From Okapia johnstoni (Eukaryota > Chordata > Mammalia > Artiodactyla > Giraffidae), in contig CM044310.1 in assembly GCA_024291935.2 (NCBI GenBank), positions 85,062,713 to 85,126,712 of the forward strand: 64,000 nucleotides of DNA. The letters run 5' to 3'. Each line of letters opens with the position of its first letter. Within the stretch, counting starts at the first letter, position 1. Positions 62,401 through 64,000 of the stretch are shown piece by piece. Both the position numbers and the translations under genes were made by a program. Under the pieces are notes generated by a model. The model was given only the letters and a program-made list of their open reading frames with translations. It had not been told where the DNA came from and did not search any database.

Positions 62401-64000
62401 ACATTTGCCTGTTATCTTTGTTGAGTTCCAGTGGCAAGTACATACCAGTGACAAGTTTGGGCTTGTTGTCATGAAGGGCTTTGTGGCCTGAAGACTGTTA
62501 GGCACCACTTCCTGTTTTACATGATATCCCAAGTCTTTAGTCAGATTATCTTTGTTGATTGAAAGATAAAATATTTCACAAAGTGGGATTTACTTCTAAA
62601 GTCAGGATTGGAAAGGTAGACTGTCATGTTAGGAGAGTCCTGGAATTTAGATTCTGCTCTTTAGGGGCATTTAAGTTTCTCATAAGAAGTTACTGGGCTG
62701 TGGGTTTTTTCCTTCTATGGCAAGTACACACCAGCGACAAGTTTAGGCTTGTCAGCGTGATGGGCTTTTTAATTTGAAACTGGTAGGTACCACTTCCTGT
62801 TTTACATTTGAGGAATTGAGTGTATTTTAATAGTAAGCATCTTTATAGTCAAGCCAAGCAAGTTAGTTTGGTTGTATCAACGCAGAGTTTAACCTATTAA
62901 TTATCATTTGTGTCTTTGGCCACAGAAAAAGATTTTTTCTCGTTCTTTAATTCATTTAAATTGATTTGTTGAAATGTTTCACCTATTAAAAAAAAAATGA
63001 ATTGCTTATCCTGATATGCTGAGGTAAGTGGTAACTTTCTTTAGAGGAAAGAAGAAAAAAAGCCTGAAACAAAGAAGTATGAGTGTGTGTTTGCATTTAG
63101 TGTGAAAATGTCGAGGTTTAGAAATAATTCTTCAGATGTATGTTAGCTATTTAGATTGAATTTCTCTGTTACTATGAGAATGTAAAATCAGTATGAAGCA
63201 TATATAAGCAGTGTTTAATGGAAGGAGGGTTATGCTAAAAGATACAAAATATCTAGAACTATTTTTTAACTTCTAAGAATAACTCTTTTAACCACCTGTA
63301 AACACCTGTTTTCAATGTTAGAGATAAACCAGAACTACAAAAGTTATATGTTTCTATAGGTTTAGGTTTCGGTTTATTTTTTCCTCTGTTACCAGGCATC
63401 AACAATTATTCCCAGGATATTTGCTCTAGAACTGAAATATCTTTTATTGTGATCCTGTTGCATTAGTTTGTATGAGCTTGTATTACTACATCAAAAAGCA
63501 TTGAACTATTACTGTTAGGGGTCTGATTATAGTTTCTGGTCTTTTTAAAGTACATATATGCTAAAAAATAATTATATTAATAATTTTGAGCTTTTCCCAA
63601 ATAAGTATTTATACCAGTTTTCTTGACAGAAAAGTATTTTCATATATAATTTCTTACAGCTTGAGATAATTCATGAAGTTGTGTTCAGAGTTTTCAAAAG
63701 AAAAACCAGTGAAAGTAAGTTTGGACAGGCATTTAATAAATTTTTATTTAACAACTACTAAGTGAATGGCATTTTTAGTAAAGTTTTGGTTTTTCTTAAA
63801 CTCTTAGAAATTTATTAAACAATAAGTAATATTTCAAAATGTAAATTTGCCAAAACACTTTCTGTAGCTTTTGAGTCAGCCTTGCACATTGTTGTATAAT
63901 GTCATTTTAATTAAAGGAAGAGATTATTTTTATAATATTGTAAAGTTGATGAAAATTTGACTCTGTAATTGTTTATAATCCTATAGGTAATTTTCCCATG
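47189..64000 (+). CDS. RBL2: RBL2 (p130 retinoblastoma-like protein 2), exons 1-5, 3' part outside window
   Basis: Exons 47189-47430, 50638-50768, 55897-56097, 60462-60526 and the start of exon 5 at 63987 encode the first ~217 of about 1,139 residues: an acidic/proline-rich leader, then the N-terminal cyclin-fold-like region ([54 protein letters not shown]). The A/B pocket lies downstream. p130 binds E2F4/5 and is the pocket protein of the DREAM repressor complex in quiescent cells. Exons 2-5 are in phase. Exon 1 is 242 nt, which does not fit that phase: its ATG frame hits TGA at 47357-47359, while the expected peptide resumes in another frame. The deviation lies between about 47293 and 47320. 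RBL1 is excluded by the [16 protein letters not shown] leader. Confidence 0.96.
48540..48670 (+). mobile_element. MIR SINE, sense
   Basis: GACTTGGGCAATTTACTTAA, CCAAACTCAGTTTTGTGATA and GTTCCGAAGGTTAAGTAAGG follow MIR. Confidence 0.7.
49079..50099 (+). mobile_element. BovB LINE 3' part, sense, 5' truncated
   Basis: Runs from AATACCAGACCATCTGACCT in the RT domain, through RYADDTILM near 49310, to the ACTGAACTGAACTGAA tail. A stop interrupts it at 49711. It shares odd variants (TGTTGTGGAAGACTC, GAAATAGATGGGG) with the copy at 52113-54594, so both belong to one subfamily. Confidence 0.94.
50103..50225 (-). mobile_element. L2-like old repeat, antisense
   Basis: TTGCTGATCACCTGTTCTTT, GCCAGACACTCTTATGTAGG and ATCCCTGCCCTTGTGGAACT match reverse L2-type 3' sequence. 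Confidence 0.6.
50638..50768 (+). CDS. RBL2: RBL2 exon 2
   Basis: The acceptor is a TTTC/T tract ending GCAG at 50637 and the donor is GTAACT at 50769. It reads [20 protein letters not shown], then [18 protein letters not shown], and ends with two bases of a Ser codon. The 131-nt length means that loss of this exon shifts the frame. Confidence 0.97.
50769..51820 (+). other. RBL2 intron 2, first part
   Basis: AT-rich and unassigned except for a short Bov-A2 3' end (51664-51703: GAGTTGGACACGACTGAAGC, then AGCAGCAGCAG). Confidence 0.5.
51820..52112 (+). mobile_element. L1 3' ORF2/UTR piece, sense
   Basis: TTTGGGAGAAGATATTTACA, GTCAATATCCAGAATTAAAT and TTCATTCTCATCAGATTGGG are L1 text. The element appears to resume at 54846-55600 after the BovB and SINE insertions. 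Confidence 0.7.
52113..54594 (+). mobile_element. BovB LINE, sense, nearly from endonuclease to tail, interrupted by a CHR SINE
   Basis: Starts at GAGTTTTGCCACGAGATCGC within the endonuclease domain and ends ACTGAACTGAACTG. Long stretches of frame survive at 52337-52840 and 53025-53774, the latter with [18 protein letters not shown] and SYADDTTLM. Stops, small deletions and the SINE at 53757-53905 disable it. AATACC on both outer sides is a possible but weak target copy. It lies in RBL2 intron 2. Confidence 0.95.
53757..53905 (+). mobile_element. CHR-type SINE inside BovB, with 16-bp perfect target duplication
   Basis: GGTATTTCCCTGGTAGTCCA to the A-rich tail. AAAGCTCAACATTCAG occurs at 53741-53756 and 53906-53921. 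The insertion splits the BovB RT frame just after the palm motif. Confidence 0.95.
54607..54833 (+). mobile_element. Bov-tA SINE, sense, with 12-bp perfect target duplication
   Basis: GGGCTTCCCAGGTGGCACTA, GTGGGTTCGATCCCTGGGTT and GGAGAAGCCCATGGACAGAG. AATACCATTATG occurs at 54595-54606 and 54834-54845. It abuts the BovB tail. Confidence 0.94.
54846..55600 (+). mobile_element. L1 3' end, sense, with CHR SINE inside
   Basis: Old L1 text: GTATAAATTGGCACAGTCAC, AATTTGGCAGCAGCCAGTGA and GGAGGAATATTTTTAGCAAC. It likely continues the L1 cut by the BovB. Confidence 0.6.
55189..55310 (+). mobile_element. CHR-type SINE, sense, with 11-bp perfect target duplication
   Basis: GGGGAATTATCTGATGGTTC to ACAAGGCCAAAAAACAACAA. 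CATTATTGAAT occurs at 55178-55188 and 55311-55321. Confidence 0.9.
55897..56097 (+). CDS. RBL2: RBL2 exon 3
   Basis: Acceptor TACTATCAG ends at 55896 and the donor GTATGT starts at 56098. The exon completes a Ser codon, then reads [40 protein letters not shown] and [14 protein letters not shown] to RGRKQ, with a split Arg codon at the end. The helical, charged pattern matches the p130 N-terminal domain. Confidence 0.97.
56714..57167. repeat. Perfect 51-bp inverted repeat with 352-nt spacer
   Basis: The left arm 56714-56764 (TTTTCTCAGGAAAGTTGTTT...) and right arm 57117-57167 are exact reverse complements by hand comparison. The spacer is unassigned AT-rich DNA. No target duplication is seen. 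Confidence 0.93.
57209..57690 (-). mobile_element. BovB LINE 3' end, antisense, 5' truncated
   Basis: CAGTTCAGTTCAGTCGTTCA at the left, running to TTTGTTGACAAAGTAATTC. Its sense relative in intron 2 lies on the other side of exon 3. Confidence 0.93.
57743..57868 (+). mobile_element. Bov-A monomer, sense
   Basis: GGTGGAGAAGGAAATGGCAA to AACTGAGTGACTGAGCAC. A 17-bp inverted repeat (57705-57721 and 57902-57918) brackets it. Confidence 0.88.
57968..58165 (-). mobile_element. MIR SINE, antisense
   Basis: TTTACTGAGCATTTATTATG, TTGAGAGGCTAAGTGATTTG and GCCAAGGTCACACAGTAACT are reverse MIR. Confidence 0.8.
58650..58935 (-). mobile_element. L1 3' end, antisense
   Basis: TTACTGAGATATAACTGACC, TATGAAATGATGACCACAAT and TTATTATGTTGTACATTACA fit reverse L1 3' UTR. 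Confidence 0.65.
59030..59231 (+). repeat. Left arm of 202-nt inverted repeat
   Basis: Reverse complement of 59971-60172 with about 14 mismatches and no gaps (about 93%) by hand alignment. It begins TTAAAGCAGGGCCATGACGT. Part of it faintly resembles an antisense MIR-type repeat. Confidence 0.93.
59467..59582 (+). mobile_element. CHR-type SINE, sense
   Basis: GGGACTTCCCTGGTGGTCCA, GTGGTTAAGACTCTGTGCTT and CACAGGTTTGATCCCTGTTT. It lies in the spacer of the inverted repeat. Confidence 0.9.
59686..59893 (-). mobile_element. Bov-tA SINE, antisense, with 12-bp target duplication
   Basis: CAGTCACGTCCGACACTGTG to CATCACCTGGGAAGCC. ATCTGACTACAT (59674-59685) and ATCTGACTGCAT (59894-59905) differ at one base. 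Confidence 0.92.
59971..60172 (-). repeat. Right arm of 202-nt inverted repeat
   Basis: Partner of 59030-59231. It ends GCCCTGCTTTAA. The arms stop matching abruptly on both outer and inner sides. The right arm lies 289 nt before RBL2 exon 4. Confidence 0.93.
60462..60526 (+). CDS. RBL2: RBL2 exon 4
   Basis: The acceptor CCCCCCAAAG ends at 60461 and the donor GTAAGG starts at 60527. The 65-nt exon completes Arg, then reads [20 protein letters not shown] and Lys, with a split Gly codon at the end. Matches the p130 N-terminal domain. Confidence 0.96.
60781..60985 (-). mobile_element. CHR-type SINE, antisense, partial
   Basis: TTATTTTTGGCTGTGCTGGG, TGTTGCTGTGCACGAGCTGT and AGGCTCTAGGGTGCTCAAGC follow the reverse of the longer CHR SINE form. 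Confidence 0.8.
62432..62522 (+). repeat. Direct duplication, copy 1
   Basis: TGGCAAGTACATACCAGTGA through CACCACTTCCTGTTTTACAT. The second copy lies at 62718-62807, about 80% alike by eye. Confidence 0.8.
62718..62807 (+). repeat. Direct duplication, copy 2
   Basis: TGGCAAGTACACACCAGCGA through TACCACTTCCTGTTTTACAT. Spaced about 195 nt from copy 1. Confidence 0.8.
63987..64000 (+). CDS. RBL2: RBL2 exon 5, first 14 nt (cut by window end)
   Basis: The acceptor CCTATAG ends at 63986. The bases GTAATTTTCCCATG complete the Gly codon from exon 4 and add Asn-Phe-Pro-Met, as in p130 (YAKGNFPM). Confidence 0.93.

Larger units (their letters stand above)
60986..63986 (+). other. RBL2: RBL2 intron 4, mostly unassigned
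   Basis: AT-rich DNA without recognised transposons. It has a run of 10 G near 62305-62314 and a spaced direct duplication at 62432-62807. Confidence 0.6.

Noticed and set aside
1..64000. CRISPR array, operon, phage or bacterial system
   Set aside because: The window is spliced mammalian DNA throughout. The repeats are dispersed retroposons with no regular spacer pattern.

Overview
This window is nuclear DNA from a ruminant, most likely a bovid. It is packed with ruminant or artiodactyl retroposons: BovB (RTE-clade) LINEs ending in the ACTGAACTGAACTGA tail, Bov-tA and Bov-A2 SINEs, CHR-type tRNA-derived SINEs, and artiodactyl L1 3' ends. Older mammalian MIR, L2, MER5A and Tigger remnants are also present. 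The two protein genes are spliced, lie on the + strand, and follow the conserved order CHD9 then RBL2 (human 16q12.2). Repeat family names come from recognising consensus sequence by eye; no repeat search was run.

Positions 1-28,000 hold the 3' part of CHD9, a chromodomain helicase of the CHD6-9 subfamily. Fifteen coding exons (309-25425) read in phase for 1,244 codons to a TGA stop. They encode the region after the ATPase: SANT-like modules, a long serine tract, two BRK domains and the acidic serine-rich C terminus. A 3' UTR of about 2.5-3 kb follows. The introns carry Bov-tA and CHR SINEs and antisense BovB pieces.

Positions 28,000-47,000 are intergenic and almost entirely layered transposon DNA. 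A BovB sits inside an older L1 (33.4-36.6 kb). A rearranged BovB fusion lies at 40.9-43.3 kb, next to an antisense L1 that contains a Bov-A2.

Positions 47,000-64,000 hold the 5' part of RBL2 (p130). A CpG island carries ZNF143-, Sp1-, E2F- and CHR-like sites, followed by exons 1-4 and the first 14 bases of exon 5. Exon 1 as given has a frame break: the ATG frame meets a TGA at 47357, and only a net +2 or -1 base difference restores the known protein. This may be a sequencing error in GC-rich DNA or a real lesion.

I found no new protein system. The less expected signals are structural. RBL2 intron 3 holds two separate inverted repeats, one of 51 bp (perfect) and one of 202 bp per arm (about 93% identical). 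RBL2 intron 4 holds a spaced direct duplication. Pairs of BovB or SINE copies flank single exons of both genes. The two genes both act in nuclear transcription control (chromatin remodelling; E2F/DREAM repression), but nothing in the sequence shows that they are co-regulated.
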